The notes beneath the pieces are model-generated. The model was given only the letters and a program-made list of their open reading frames with translations, ran no database searches and was not told where the DNA came from. A DNA stretch of 64,000 bases from assembly GCA_963720805.1 (NCBI GenBank), contig CAVRGT010000011.1, forward strand, positions 62,001 to 126,000, written 5' to 3'. Position numbers and translations under genes: made by a program. How positions within the stretch are numbered: the first letter of the stretch is position 1; every line of letters begins with the position of its first letter. This document shows positions 7,651 through 16,473 of the stretch, one piece after another. The stretch is from VRUE01 sp963720805 (GTDB taxonomy: Bacteria > Actinomycetota > Thermoleophilia > Solirubrobacterales > 70-9).

Positions 7651-9698
7651 GCGCCGACTTCTTTCGCGATTGCCTCCCGCGCCTCCTCGGGCTCGAGCAC
7701 GACGAGGTCGCCGGCGCCGCGGAGGATCTCGCGGACCAACCACGAGGTGCCCGCGTAGGGCAACTCGACGACGACGGCGCCGTCGGCCAGCTCCTCGACC
7801 ACGGTGCGCTCCTCGCGCAGCCAGCGGGCCCGCTCGGGCGAGACCCAGACGCGGGCGACGTGGGCGGTAGGCACCTCGCCGTGGGTCATCCAGCCCTCGA
7901 CCCCGGCGAGCTCCTCGACCTCCGGGCGCGGCTCGAACGAGTCGGCAGAGAGCGTCGCCTCCTTGATCCGGTCGAGCTTGAAGTGGCGGACGCCGTCTTT
8001 GGTCAGGTCGTAGCACTCCACGTACCAGCCCTCTTTGCCGTTCTCGAGGCGATAGGGCTCGACCGCGCGTTTGGTGAACTGGTCCTCGTTCTCCTTGTAG
8101 TACTGCAGTTCAAGCACCCGGCTGCCGCCGATCGCGTCGTTGACGACGCGGGCGACCTCGGCGTCGCCGCCGCTGCCCGAGGCGATCTCCAGCCCCTCCT
8201 CGGAGGGGTCGTGGCCGAGCGCCGCGACGATCTTGGTGCGGGCGCTCTGCAGGCCGCCCTGGGGCAGGTGGTCGCCGAAGAGGTCGATCGCCGCGACCAG
8301 CGCCTTGGCCTCGAGCGGCAGCAGCCGCGCCGGGCGGGCGAAGTTGTCACCGTAGGGCTGGGAGTCGACCTCGATCTCGTCACCGAGGATTTCGGCGTAG
8401 AGCACGTAGGTGCCGCCGCCGAAGTTGACGACGTTGAGCAGGTCGATGTCCTCGCGCAGCTCCTCGTCGGTCAGTTCGAGCCGCTGCTGTAGCTCGCTCA
8501 GGCGCAGCCGCTCCTCGCCTTTGGCCGACTCGATCAGCAGGCCGGCGAGGGTGACCAGGCGGGCGAAGCGCTCGGGGCGGATCGCCGCCTCGCCGCGGCC
8601 GTTGGAGCGAGCGCGGCGCGGCACCTCGCGCAACGGCCGGTCGACGATCTCGGCCTGCTGGAAGCCGTTGTCGTGGCGCTCGTGCAGCAGCCCGAGCCGA
8701 CTCTCGGCCTCCTCGCGCAACGCATCGGGGCCCAGAACCTGGGCGTTTTGGCGCCAGCGCAGCACCCAGGCGATCAGCTCGCGGGGCGAGGCGTAGTCGG
8801 TCTCGAAGACCGAGCCTTTGCCCGGGGCGCCGTCGGCCTTCTTCGCCGGGCGCAGCTCGCCGTAGGCGCCGAAGTCGCGCTCGATCAGCCAGGCGATGCG
8901 GTCGCGGACGAAGATCTGCGCCCGGCCGCGGGTCTCCCCCAGCTGCCAGTCGGCACGCTGGCCGTAGTCGCGGCGATCGAAGTTCTCCGGCGGCGAGAAG
9001 TCGTGCTCGGCCTTGGAGGCGTAGCCGACCTTGCCCTGGATTCGGGAGAGGCGGAAGACCCGCACCGCCTCGCGCTCATGGGCGTGGCCGATCAAGTAGA
9101 ACTGGCCGCCGCGGAAGACCAGGTGGTAGGGGTCGACCTTGCGTTTCTCGGTCTCGTCGCGCTCCATCGTGTAATAGGTGAACTCGACCGTCTTGCGGCG
9201 CGAGATCGCGGTCTCGATCTTGGAGAGGCGCTGGGAGAGGTCGCGTCCCCCGGCCGAGGCGGTCATCGCCATCTCCACCGGCGCCCGCTCGCCCTCCTTG
9301 AGCGGGTTGGGGTGGCCCCAGGCGACCTGCTGCAGGGCGAGACGCAGCGGCTCGGCGTAGGCGAACTCGCCTTCGGAGAGCAGCATCAGCGCCGTGCTCA
9401 TCGCCGCCAGCTCGTCGTCGGAGAACTTGATCGGGTCGAGGTAGAAGTTCTCCGGCGGCAGTGAGTAGAGCTCGGCCTCGAAGAACCCCTCGCCCGGCTT
9501 CTCGACCCCGAGCTCGATCCCGAGGCTCTCCAGCTCGGCCCGGTCCGCGTAGAAGCGCCGCGCGAAGGCGTCGTCGTTCATATCGCTGTAGCCCTCAACC
9601 TCGCGCTTGATCTCGAGCGCCGAAACCGGCCTCCCCTGAGCCATCAGGAACGAGATCAGCGAGAGCTGACGGATCAGCTTCTCGGTGTCCTTTGCCAC
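7647..9698 (-). CDS. pafBC: Fused PafB-PafC WYL-domain transcriptional regulator
   Basis: 683 aa, about twice one WYL regulator. The first half has an N-terminal winged helix (DTEKLIRQLSLISFLMAQGRPVSALEI) and a WYL domain (PYHLVFRGGQFYLIGHA). The second half repeats this (RLSELQQRLELTDEELREDI; then EPYRLENGKEGWYVECY), each with a C-terminal WCX-like part. In mycobacteria PafB and PafC are separate proteins that together activate the LexA-independent DNA-damage response; single-chain fusions occur in other actinobacteria. Here it is followed by the MBL gene and is divergent from a small membrane protein 29 bp away. No proteasome gene lies nearby in this window. Confidence 0.85.
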   Translation of the reverse strand: MAKDTEKLIRQLSLISFLMAQGRPVSALEIKREVEGYSDMNDDAFARRFYADRAELESLGIELGVEKPGEGFFEAELYSLPPENFYLDPIKFSDDELAAMSTALMLLSEGEFAYAEPLRLALQQVAWGHPNPLKEGERAPVEMAMTASAGGRDLSQRLSKIETAISRRKTVEFTYYTMERDETEKRKVDPYHLVFRGGQFYLIGHAHEREAVRVFRLSRIQGKVGYASKAEHDFSPPENFDRRDYGQRADWQLGETRGRAQIFVRDRIAWLIERDFGAYGELRPAKKADGAPGKGSVFETDYASPRELIAWVLRWRQNAQVLGPDALREEAESRLGLLHERHDNGFQQAEIVDRPLREVPRRARSNGRGEAAIRPERFARLVTLAGLLIESAKGEERLRLSELQQRLELTDEELREDIDLLNVVNFGGGTYVLYAEILGDEIEVDSQPYGDNFARPARLLPLEAKALVAAIDLFGDHLPQGGLQSARTKIVAALGHDPSEEGLEIASGSGGDAEVARVVNDAIGGSRVLELQYYKENEDQFTKRAVEPYRLENGKEGWYVECYDLTKDGVRHFKLDRIKEATLSADSFEPRPEVEELAGVEGWMTHGEVPTAHVARVWVSPERARWLREERTVVEELADGAVVVELPYAGTSWLVREILRGAGDLVVLEPEEAREAIAKEVGA

Positions 9699-9727
9699 GG
9701 GTCGCAGGATAGTGTGCGGCCCGTCTC

Positions 9728-10042
9728 ATGGACCTGCTCCGCAACCTCTTCGGCAACGTAACTTCGGGCATTATCCGGCTCGCGGTCTTCGCCGGCATGC
9801 TTTTGCTGCTCTATCTCCTGATCGTCAAGCCGGTCCTGAAGACGACCACCGACGCGATCCACTCGACCGGTCTCGACCAGATCGGCAAGTCGCTGGAAGG
9901 GATGAGCACCGAGGTCAAACGCGAGGTCCACCGCTCATTCGAGGTGACCAGCCCCGGCGGCCAGCGCAAGAAGCTGGTCCACTGCGTTCAGCGGGCCGAG
10001 GGCAACGTTCACCGCATAGAACGCTGCACGCGGCGCTTCTGA
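9728..10042 (+). CDS. Small single-pass membrane protein, function unknown
   Basis: 104 aa. One transmembrane helix at about residues 13-33 (IIRLAVFAGMLLLLYLLIV) is followed by an amphipathic, charged soluble part with two Cys (near residues 86 and 100), and a basic C-terminus. I do not recognise the family. The coding pattern and its position 29 bp from the divergent fused PafBC gene support a real gene. Confidence 0.6.
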   Translation: MDLLRNLFGNVTSGIIRLAVFAGMLLLLYLLIVKPVLKTTTDAIHSTGLDQIGKSLEGMSTEVKREVHRSFEVTSPGGQRKKLVHCVQRAEGNVHRIERCTRRF

Positions 10043-10090
10043 GCGGCGGCGGGCACGATCACCGGCGCCTCAAGCCGGGTCGATCCCGGT

Positions 10091-11908
10091 TCAGCGAGGG
10101 CAGGCGAGCGTCTTCGCGGCAGCGTCGAGTTCCACTCGCCAGGGGACGTCACTGGCGTCGGTCGGGATTGAGACTTCGGCTGAACCCGTGGCCTGCGGGA
10201 GGGCGGTGGCGAAGAGTTCGCCAAAACGCGCCACCTTCAAACCGATTTCAGCGCCGGGAGCGGTCCGGTAGTTGAAGCCGCCGGGGGGCAGTTCGATCTG
10301 GAAGGAGGCCGACTTGCCGCGGCCGGGGATTAGGGCGAGGCAGGATTGAGCGGGCTTCGCCTTGCCCCCTGTCGCCGCCAGCAGTTTCAGTGCCGGACCT
10401 TCTCGGTTGAGCTTGGGACTCGTGGTGGACACGGGAGCGATTTCGTAGTCCCTGAACAGCTGTTCGTCGGCCGCTTCGCGCGCCTGCTCGCCGGTCGCTT
10501 CAAGTTCGGCAAGGCTGTAGGCGGGGGAGCCGAACTTTTCCGCCGCTTCGTAGTACGCCCAGATCGGGAAGAGCATGTCCGCGTGCGAGTGGGTCGTTTT
10601 TTCATCCTCGACTACGCGGAAGCGGTCGACCTTCCCACGGCTCAGCTCGACCGCGGCGAGGGTTGCCCGATTGGTTTCCCCCTCGGCCCGAAAGAGCTGC
10701 CCGCCGGCGCGAAAGTCGGCGACGTTCGCCATCAACGAGAGCCCGAAGACGATGGTGGCGAACGCTCCGATCGCCGTCGTCCACCTGATCTCCCTCGCCA
10801 GCTCGGCGACCAAGAGCAGGCTGAGAATGCCGCCCAGATAGACGTAGCGGCCCGAGCTCGGGGTGCGCGCCGGGCTGAGGCCGGCGGCTACCAGGGCGAG
10901 GTAGATGACCAGCGTGGCGATGACCGTCCAGAAGTAGATCGAGCGCGGGGCGCGGCGGACGTGCAGGGCGATCAGCCCGGCGAAAATCAGAGCCAGCGGG
11001 TAACCCCAGTCCGGGCGGATTTCGAGCACCACAGGCAGTCCGATGCTCCCGGGAACCCGGAAGAGGCCGGTGATCGCAGCGGTGATCGCCGCCATCTGAT
11101 CGGCAGCGCCGCTGAAAAGCGCGCTGATCGATTCGGCCGTCACTTCCGTTTGGCCGAACTTGCGGGCCCAAATGAACCAGGCGACGTACAGCGCGGCGGG
11201 AACGAGGACGACCCAAACTCGCCGCCACTGGGATCGGCCGCCAAGCCAGATCGAGACCAGGGCCCCCAGGCCGAAGGCGATGCCGACGCTGAAGGAGGCA
11301 AGGGAGGCCGCCAGTAGAAGGCAGGCGGCGATGTCGCCACCCCGGGTGCGGCGCTGCAGCGCCAAGAGCATCCCCAGGCCACCGGCCATCCCGGTCAGGT
11401 TGGGTAGCTCGTAGCCACCCACCAGGGTGTCCCAGCAGACCCCGAAGAGGGCAACCAGCACGGTGAGCGCGACGGCAACGGCGAGCTGCACACGGGTGCG
11501 CACGAGCTGGAAGAAGATCGCCGCCACGATCAGGTGAAAGACGACCGAGACCGCCTGGTAGGGGACGTGGGAGGTGGTGCCAAAAGTGGCGAACATCCCC
11601 TTGTAGATCAGGCGGGGGAGAATTATGAGGTGGCCGTTCTGGGGCGCGAACAGCGTTTCCAGCGCGAAGCCCCGGTAGACGACTAGGTAGTTCCACTCGT
11701 CGTTGATGAAGGTCTGGCCCGTTCCCCAGGCAAGGATCAAGACGGCCGCGAGGGCGAAGGCGAGGGCGAGCACCGCGTAGGCGACCCGCATCTCGCCGAC
11801 TCGGCGGGCCCAACCCGCGAAGCGCGCCACCAGCGCATCGATCGTCTTCAGCGGGTTGACCTGCGGGCTCGGATCGATCCGCTCCGGCCTCGTGTCCCTG
11901 GAACCCAT
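10091..11908 (-). CDS. Polytopic membrane protein, possible GT-C glycosyltransferase-like (paralogue 1)
   Basis: 605 aa with about ten hydrophobic helices between residues 42 and 390, then a ~210-aa soluble C-terminal region ending in a beta-rich part (FQIELPPGGFNYRT; DVPWRVELDAAAKTLACPR). It is clearly paralogous to the gene at 11921: both share DEW/DQW in the first external loop, PQNGHLIILPRLI / PHGGHLIVLPLIV, and the same C-terminal pattern. An acidic pair in the first extracytoplasmic loop (Asp70-Glu71 in FINDEWNY) is what GT-C glycosyltransferases use for catalysis, so transfer of a lipid-linked sugar is a reasonable but unproven guess. It begins 12 nt after the end of its paralogue on the same strand. 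Confidence 0.7.
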   Translation of the reverse strand: MGSRDTRPERIDPSPQVNPLKTIDALVARFAGWARRVGEMRVAYAVLALAFALAAVLILAWGTGQTFINDEWNYLVVYRGFALETLFAPQNGHLIILPRLIYKGMFATFGTTSHVPYQAVSVVFHLIVAAIFFQLVRTRVQLAVAVALTVLVALFGVCWDTLVGGYELPNLTGMAGGLGMLLALQRRTRGGDIAACLLLAASLASFSVGIAFGLGALVSIWLGGRSQWRRVWVVLVPAALYVAWFIWARKFGQTEVTAESISALFSGAADQMAAITAAITGLFRVPGSIGLPVVLEIRPDWGYPLALIFAGLIALHVRRAPRSIYFWTVIATLVIYLALVAAGLSPARTPSSGRYVYLGGILSLLLVAELAREIRWTTAIGAFATIVFGLSLMANVADFRAGGQLFRAEGETNRATLAAVELSRGKVDRFRVVEDEKTTHSHADMLFPIWAYYEAAEKFGSPAYSLAELEATGEQAREAADEQLFRDYEIAPVSTTSPKLNREGPALKLLAATGGKAKPAQSCLALIPGRGKSASFQIELPPGGFNYRTAPGAEIGLKVARFGELFATALPQATGSAEVSIPTDASDVPWRVELDAAAKTLACPR

Positions 11909-11920
11909 GCGGCGGGCAGT

Positions 11921-13624
11921 CTAGACCGGGGCGTCGGCCGGACACACGACGGTGCGGGCGCCGGCCACGATGCCGGCTTGCCAGGGCACGCCGCTCTTAT
12001 CAGCGGGAATCGGCAGAGAGGTGGGGCCAATCCGTTCTGACAAGGAGAGGGCCAAGGTGTCCCCAAACCTCCCCAGCGAGACGGCGACCGGCGAGGACGA
12101 GGCGTACGCCATCCCGCCCGGTGGGAGCCGCAGGACCGCTTCGGCCTTGCCGCCGGCGGGCAGGAGGGTCACGCAGGTGCCGTGCCGCACGGCCTTGCCA
12201 CGCCCGGCGGAGAGTGCGATGACCTTGCCGCTCCGCCCCGAGGAATCGAGGGCAGCGCCCGGGTGGGGGGCAATTTCAAAGATGCGGGCGAGCTCTTCGT
12301 CGGCGATCTGGCGATCACCGGGCGAGGCCGTCCTCAGTTCGGCTTCGGAGTACGCGGGCAGGCCGAAGTCTGCCTTCAGCTGGTGCGCCGTTTCGATGTT
12401 GAAAGTCATCGCGCCCGGTGGATCCTCGACCAGCACCGGTGCTGGGGCGGCGTTGCCGGCGACCTCCACGGCCGCCAGCTTGGCGCGAATCGTCGCCGCC
12501 TGACCGCGCCAGAACTGGGCACTGTCGCTGAGTTCGGCGATATTCGCGCAGATCGAGAAGACAAACGCCACCCCGACCACCGCGAGCACTGTGCGGCTGG
12601 GCCGGTAGGGCCCACAGAGCTCCGCGACCGCGAGCAGGGTGAGGATCGAGCCGAGGTAGACGAGCCGCGTGTCGAAAGTGTTGCGGAACTGGTTGAGCGC
12701 GATCCCGACCAAGAGGAAGTAGACGACCAAGACGACGACGGCGACGAGGGCGTCGCGGCTCGGCTTCGGCGGGCGGCGCAGGCGCACGATCAGCAGTGCG
12801 GCCAGGCCGACGACCAGGGCCGGCCCCCAGGTAGTCCGGATCGGCACCGGGTTGGCGTCGGGCCCCGGCCCGTTCGGCGTCGTGAAGAGGCCGGTGATCC
12901 CCGAGAGCGCCGCGCTGAGCTGATCGAAGAAGGCCGAGCCGAGCACCTTCAGGTTGTGTACGTAAATCGTCTGCTCATGGAACTTCCGCGCCCAAAGGAC
13001 CCAGGCGCCGTAGAGGACGACGGGGCCGAGCACAACCCAGCAGCGGCTCAGCCGCAGGCCCGGCGGGCGCAGGACGAGCGCCAGGGCGCCGCCGGCGGCG
13101 AAGGCGACGCCGATACTGAAGGAGGCAAGCGACATCGCCAAGAACAGCGAGGCAGCGACATCCCCCCAGAGGCTTTCGCGGCGCAGGGCGAGGAGCATCG
13201 CCAGGCCGGCGGCGATGCCGATCAGGTTGGTGATCTGGAAGGTCGGGATGAGCACGTCGGCGCCAGCGCCGTAGAAGAGGATCAAAGTCGCTGCAGCAAG
13301 GGCGAGTAGATCCCCGACCGCGTTCCTGATCAGGGCGAAGAGCATGCTCGCCACCGCTGCCGAGAGGGCCAGGTTGAGCAACTGGTACGGCAGCTGAGAT
13401 TCGATTCCAAAAATCTCGAACATCGCCTTTTGGACGATCAGCGGCAGGACGATGAGATGGCCGCCATGCGGGGTCAGCAGCGATTCCAGCGACCACGGCA
13501 GGTAGGCATAGATGTAGGCCCACTGGTCGACGACCGGGGTCTGGCCGCGACCGAGGTAGAGCAGCAGGAGCGTCGAGGCGGCAATCGCGCCGACCAGCAC
13601 CAGGATCGAACGGCGACGCGTCAA
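11921..13624 (-). CDS. Polytopic membrane protein, possible GT-C glycosyltransferase-like (paralogue 2)
   Basis: 567 aa, with ten or more predicted transmembrane helices and the same architecture as its neighbour at 10091. The first external loop has TPVVDQWAYIYAYLPW followed by GGHLIVLP, and the C-terminal soluble part ends with LRLPPGGMAYASSS and GVPWQAG. It starts 8 bp after the end of the YhaM-like gene and is followed after 12 bp by the paralogue, so the three are probably co-transcribed. The tandem suggests duplication. The enzyme activity is not established. Confidence 0.7.
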   Translation of the reverse strand: MTRRRSILVLVGAIAASTLLLLYLGRGQTPVVDQWAYIYAYLPWSLESLLTPHGGHLIVLPLIVQKAMFEIFGIESQLPYQLLNLALSAAVASMLFALIRNAVGDLLALAAATLILFYGAGADVLIPTFQITNLIGIAAGLAMLLALRRESLWGDVAASLFLAMSLASFSIGVAFAAGGALALVLRPPGLRLSRCWVVLGPVVLYGAWVLWARKFHEQTIYVHNLKVLGSAFFDQLSAALSGITGLFTTPNGPGPDANPVPIRTTWGPALVVGLAALLIVRLRRPPKPSRDALVAVVVLVVYFLLVGIALNQFRNTFDTRLVYLGSILTLLAVAELCGPYRPSRTVLAVVGVAFVFSICANIAELSDSAQFWRGQAATIRAKLAAVEVAGNAAPAPVLVEDPPGAMTFNIETAHQLKADFGLPAYSEAELRTASPGDRQIADEELARIFEIAPHPGAALDSSGRSGKVIALSAGRGKAVRHGTCVTLLPAGGKAEAVLRLPPGGMAYASSSPVAVSLGRFGDTLALSLSERIGPTSLPIPADKSGVPWQAGIVAGARTVVCPADAPV

Positions 13625-13632
13625 AGCGCTCG

Positions 13633-14628
13633 TCAGGCGGCGCGCTGACCGAAGTAGGCGGAGCCGGAGAGGGCTCGGTCGAAGCCAGACCAGGACTCGC
13701 CGGCGGGGAGCTGGCGCTCGAGGCGGTCGAAGCTGCCGAGGCGGCCGCCGAGGTTGTCGATCATGTGGACGAGGACGGCCTCGCGGGTTGCGGGGACGAC
13801 CGGGGAGCCGTGTTCGAGCGAGCCGTGGTGGGCGAGGATGATGTGCAGGACCGCCTGGGCGAGGGCGGGATCGAAGCTGGGGATGTCCTCGATCTGGCGG
13901 CGCACCTTGTAATAGCCGAGCGGGATCTCGCCCTGCAGGCGACCGGCGTCGGTCAGGTCGATCGCGAGCGGGTCGTCGTTGTAGGCCTCGGTCTTGCCGA
14001 TGTCGTGCAGCAGGGCGCCGGTGACGGCGACGTCGCGATCGATGCCGGGGAAGTAGGCGGCGGCGGCGCTGACCGCCTGGGCGACCGAGACGGTGTGCTC
14101 GAGCAATCCGTGGCGGTAAGCCTGGTGGTATGTCTTGGCGGCGGGGGCGTCACGAAAGCGGGCCCAGTTCTCGGAGTCCTCGCCGAAGAAGCGCTCGAGC
14201 AGGTAACGCAATTGGCGATCCTGGATCGTCGCCAAGAGCTCGCGCAGGCCGCTCTCGAGGAGCTCGAAGGAGACCTCGGACTCGACCGCGAGATCCTCCT
14301 CGCGGTACTCCTCGGGCGCCGCCTCGCGCAGGCCGCTGAGCTTGATCTTCGCCCCCCAACGCTCGCTCATCTCAAAGACGCCGCTGACGTGGACCGGGGT
14401 GCCCGGGGCGGCGAGCGCGTAGAGATCCTCGGCCTCCTCCCAAGCGACCGCCTCGGCGCTACCGCCGGCATCGCCGAGGACGAGCCGCAACCAGGGCTCG
14501 CCGCTGCGCTTGCGCCGCAGCTCGCGCTGGCGAACCGCGTAAACGCTGCCGACCCGCTGCCCGTCCTGCAGCTCGCCGAGCGGCACCCTTGCCGCGATCA
14601 GTGTGTCGGTGAGGGCTTGCTGTTCCAT
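13633..14628 (-). CDS. YhaM/CBF1-type 3'-5' exoribonuclease (OB-fold plus HD domain)
   Basis: 331 aa. An N-terminal OB-fold (residues ~20-110; VPLGELQDGQRVGSVYAV, PWLRLVLGDAGGSAEAV) precedes an HD domain with YRHGLLEHTVSVAQ, the metal motif GALLHDIGKTEAY and ILAHHGSLEHGSP. This order and length match the YhaM family of 3'-5' exoribonucleases and related DNA-acting enzymes. Cytosolic. It heads a possible operon with the two membrane proteins downstream. The family is secure; whether RNA or single-stranded DNA is the main substrate is not. Confidence 0.85.
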   Translation of the reverse strand: MEQQALTDTLIAARVPLGELQDGQRVGSVYAVRQRELRRKRSGEPWLRLVLGDAGGSAEAVAWEEAEDLYALAAPGTPVHVSGVFEMSERWGAKIKLSGLREAAPEEYREEDLAVESEVSFELLESGLRELLATIQDRQLRYLLERFFGEDSENWARFRDAPAAKTYHQAYRHGLLEHTVSVAQAVSAAAAYFPGIDRDVAVTGALLHDIGKTEAYNDDPLAIDLTDAGRLQGEIPLGYYKVRRQIEDIPSFDPALAQAVLHIILAHHGSLEHGSPVVPATREAVLVHMIDNLGGRLGSFDRLERQLPAGESWSGFDRALSGSAYFGQRAA

Positions 14629-14719
14629 CTGTAATCCAAAGTAGTGACCGCTGCGGACGGTTATGTGACGTCACACTTTCCCGCACTTTGCAGGGGTAAT
14701 GCAACGCAACGGAGGAAAC

Positions 14720-15085
14720 TCAGAGCACTGAGCCGAGCCAGTGTCCGGCGGCGATCGCGGCGAAGCCGACGATCAGGGACAGGCCGAGGTTGAGCCAGAC
14801 GAGGTGTGCGTGGCCGGCGTCGGCGAGCCGGTGTGAGTCCAGCATCCAGGTGGAAAACGTGGTGAAGGAGCCGATGCCGCCGCCGGCGACGATCACCAGC
14901 GCCTGTCCTTCCAGCGCGGCGCCGGCGACGAGGCCGAGTGCGAGCGTGCCGGCGAGGTTGATCGCCAGCACCCCGAGCGGGAATGGGTGGTCGCTGCGGG
15001 CGGCAAAGGCCGAGTCGATCAGGAAGCGCGCCGTGGCCGCGGCGCCGCCGAGCAGGGCCACCGCGACCCAGCCGGCGGGGCTCAC
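14720..15085 (-). CDS. crcB: Fluoride channel subunit CrcB/FluC (second gene of the pair)
   Basis: 121 aa from GTG at 15085, which overlaps the stop codon of the upstream crcB by 4 nt (GTGA). Four hydrophobic helices and the FluC signatures are present: PLGVLAINLAGTLALG (conserved Asn) and GGGIGSFTTFSTWMLD, the FTTFST segment lining the pore. FluC proteins export fluoride passively as dual-topology dimers; organisms with two adjacent genes form heterodimers with opposite orientations. Downstream of a fluoride riboswitch. Confidence 0.92.
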   Translation of the reverse strand: MSPAGWVAVALLGGAAATARFLIDSAFAARSDHPFPLGVLAINLAGTLALGLVAGAALEGQALVIVAGGGIGSFTTFSTWMLDSHRLADAGHAHLVWLNLGLSLIVGFAAIAAGHWLGSVL

Positions 15086-15483
15086 TCGGCCACCTCGGGG
15101 CGGCGCTCGAGCGCGATCCCGGCCCGCACGGCGATAAAGCCCGCGGCAAGAGTGACGCCGAGATAGGCGACGGCCCGGCCCAGGTGCCCGCCGTCGACCA
15201 TTTCGAACAGCTCCAGTTGCATGGTCGAGAAGGTGGTCAGCGTGCCGCAGATTCCGGTCGTGAGAAACGGGTGGGCGAGGCTGTCCTCGGGGTGGTCGCT
15301 GAGGCGGGCGAAGAAGTAGCCGAGCGCCAGCGCGCCGACCATGTTGACGACGAGGGTTCCCCAGGGCCAACCGCCGGCAGCGTGCGGGCTCGCCTCTGCG
15401 AGGCCGACGCGGACCAGAGCGCCGAGCACGCCGCCAACGTAGATCGCGGCGAGGCGGCGAAAGTCGAATGACGTGGGGCGCAT
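15082..15483 (-). CDS. crcB: Fluoride channel subunit CrcB/FluC (first gene of the pair)
   Basis: 133 aa. Four transmembrane helices with VYVGGVLGALVRVGLAE-type N-terminus, WGTLVVNMVGALALGYF (pore Asn) and GICGTLTTFSTMQLELFE (the TTFST motif). It is the upstream partner of the crcB at 14720, with a 4-nt overlap. A fluoride riboswitch lies about 30-90 nt before its start, so expression should respond to fluoride. Confidence 0.92.
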   Translation of the reverse strand: MRPTSFDFRRLAAIYVGGVLGALVRVGLAEASPHAAGGWPWGTLVVNMVGALALGYFFARLSDHPEDSLAHPFLTTGICGTLTTFSTMQLELFEMVDGGHLGRAVAYLGVTLAAGFIAVRAGIALERRPEVAE

Positions 15484-15511
15484 CGGGGGTCTCCTATCAG
15501 CGTCGATGGAC

Positions 15512-15575
15512 GTTGGTAGGGACTGTCAGCGGACCAAATCCGCGCTTATGAAGGAGCGAGCCCCATCGCTCGAGT
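15512..15575 (-). promoter_or_regulatory. Fluoride (crcB-motif) riboswitch
   Basis: On the minus strand GAGCGATGGGGCTCGCTC (15554-15571) matches the 5' hairpin of the fluoride riboswitch (pattern GGxGATGxxxxxCxCC). This is followed by a second hairpin GCGGATTTGGTCCGC and then TGACAGTCCCTACC, matching the 3' GCTGATGxxxCCTAC pseudoknot strand; GGG/CCC pairing between the two ends is preserved. It is directly upstream of the crcB pair, the standard target. Assigned from memory of the consensus, not by covariance search. Confidence 0.8.
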
Positions 15576-15581
15576 GAGAGG

Positions 15582-15755
15582 TTAACCGCTCGGATCCCCG
15601 ACTCGCGCAACGATCCCGTCAACCATCCTCCAGACTGCCTCGATCCGGCCAGGGGGGATCGGTAGATCAGCGGTTCTCCGGCGCACCTCCGCCGGATCGG
15701 CGAGACCGTGGCGGAGCGCCTCCTCGACGAACTCCGCCGCAAATGCCCCTACCGC
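15582..15755 (-). pseudogene. Start-less reading frame after the HTH gene, possible toxin remnant
   Basis: Read on the minus strand from about 15755 to a TAA at 15582-15584 there is an open frame with strongly coding-like codons: AFAAEFVEEALRHGLADPA, RRRTADLPIPPGRIEAVWR, MVDGIVARVGDPSG. It has no ATG, GTG or TTG near its beginning; the frame simply runs back into the HTH gene in another register. It may be the 3' part of a decayed partner gene, or be translated from an unusual start or by frameshift from the HTH gene. I cannot assign a family. Confidence 0.4.
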
Positions 15756-16453
15756 GTCGTCTCGATGATCCGCCGGCGCTCCTGCTCGTTGAGGACACCG
15801 GCGAAGGGGCTGTTCTGGCGTAGGTCCCTGCCCTCTTGGCTGTCGGCGGCGATCGCCCGGGCAATCTCGGCGATGGGCCGGACGCGCAGCGCCCGCCAGC
15901 GCTCGGCGTAGCGGGGGTGGAATCGACCCGCGCCAGAAAGCTGCTCGATCCTCTCCCCCGCATCTTCGACCATCCGGTCGTCAAGGCGGTCGGCGAGAAG
16001 TGCGTGGTAGAGGAGGGCGCGCCGCTCCGCAGTGCGGTGCGCATCCGCCTTCGAGGACCGGATCTCTCCCCTGGGGTCGGCAAAGCGACCAAGCTTCGAC
16101 GCGGCCTCCCTGCGCTGCTCCAGCGCCGCTGCAAGCGGGTGCCGGTGGCGCGCTTCGTCGATCAGCTCATCGATCGCCCCCCGCAGCTCGACGACGAATT
16201 GCCTCGGCACCTCGCGGCGACCGCGCGGCGTCAGCACGATCGGGATCTGCTTGGCGGCTACCCAGCGGTCGAGCGCGGTTTGGCTGACGCCGAGAATGTG
16301 GGCGGCGCGAGAGCGCGAAAGGGTCGGCCCGAGCCGCGCCTCCAGCTCGCGCCGCACCGGCGCGATATCTGCCGCAGCCTGCGGAATCCGCTCTGCGCGG
16401 CGCAACCGCACGATTCCGTCGACCAGCTTGACGCTTTCGGAAACGCTTGCCAT
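15749..16453 (-). CDS. Helix-turn-helix protein, antitoxin-like, function unproven
   Basis: 234 aa. A helix-turn-helix at about residues 40-75 (LSRSRAAHILGVSQTALDRWVAAKQIPIV) is followed by a strand RGRREVPRQFVVEL and a long, charged helical C-terminal region ending in LRQNSPFAGVLNEQERRRI. Actinobacterial proteins of this layout often precede a small partner gene, and a coding-like but start-less frame follows here at once. A 9-bp inverted repeat lies just upstream of the ATG at 16453, suggesting autoregulation. The antitoxin role is inferred. Confidence 0.65.
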   Translation of the reverse strand: MASVSESVKLVDGIVRLRRAERIPQAAADIAPVRRELEARLGPTLSRSRAAHILGVSQTALDRWVAAKQIPIVLTPRGRREVPRQFVVELRGAIDELIDEARHRHPLAAALEQRREAASKLGRFADPRGEIRSSKADAHRTAERRALLYHALLADRLDDRMVEDAGERIEQLSGAGRFHPRYAERWRALRVRPIAEIARAIAADSQEGRDLRQNSPFAGVLNEQERRRIIETTR

Positions 16454-16473
16454 CGAGCCATGGTGGTGGAATT

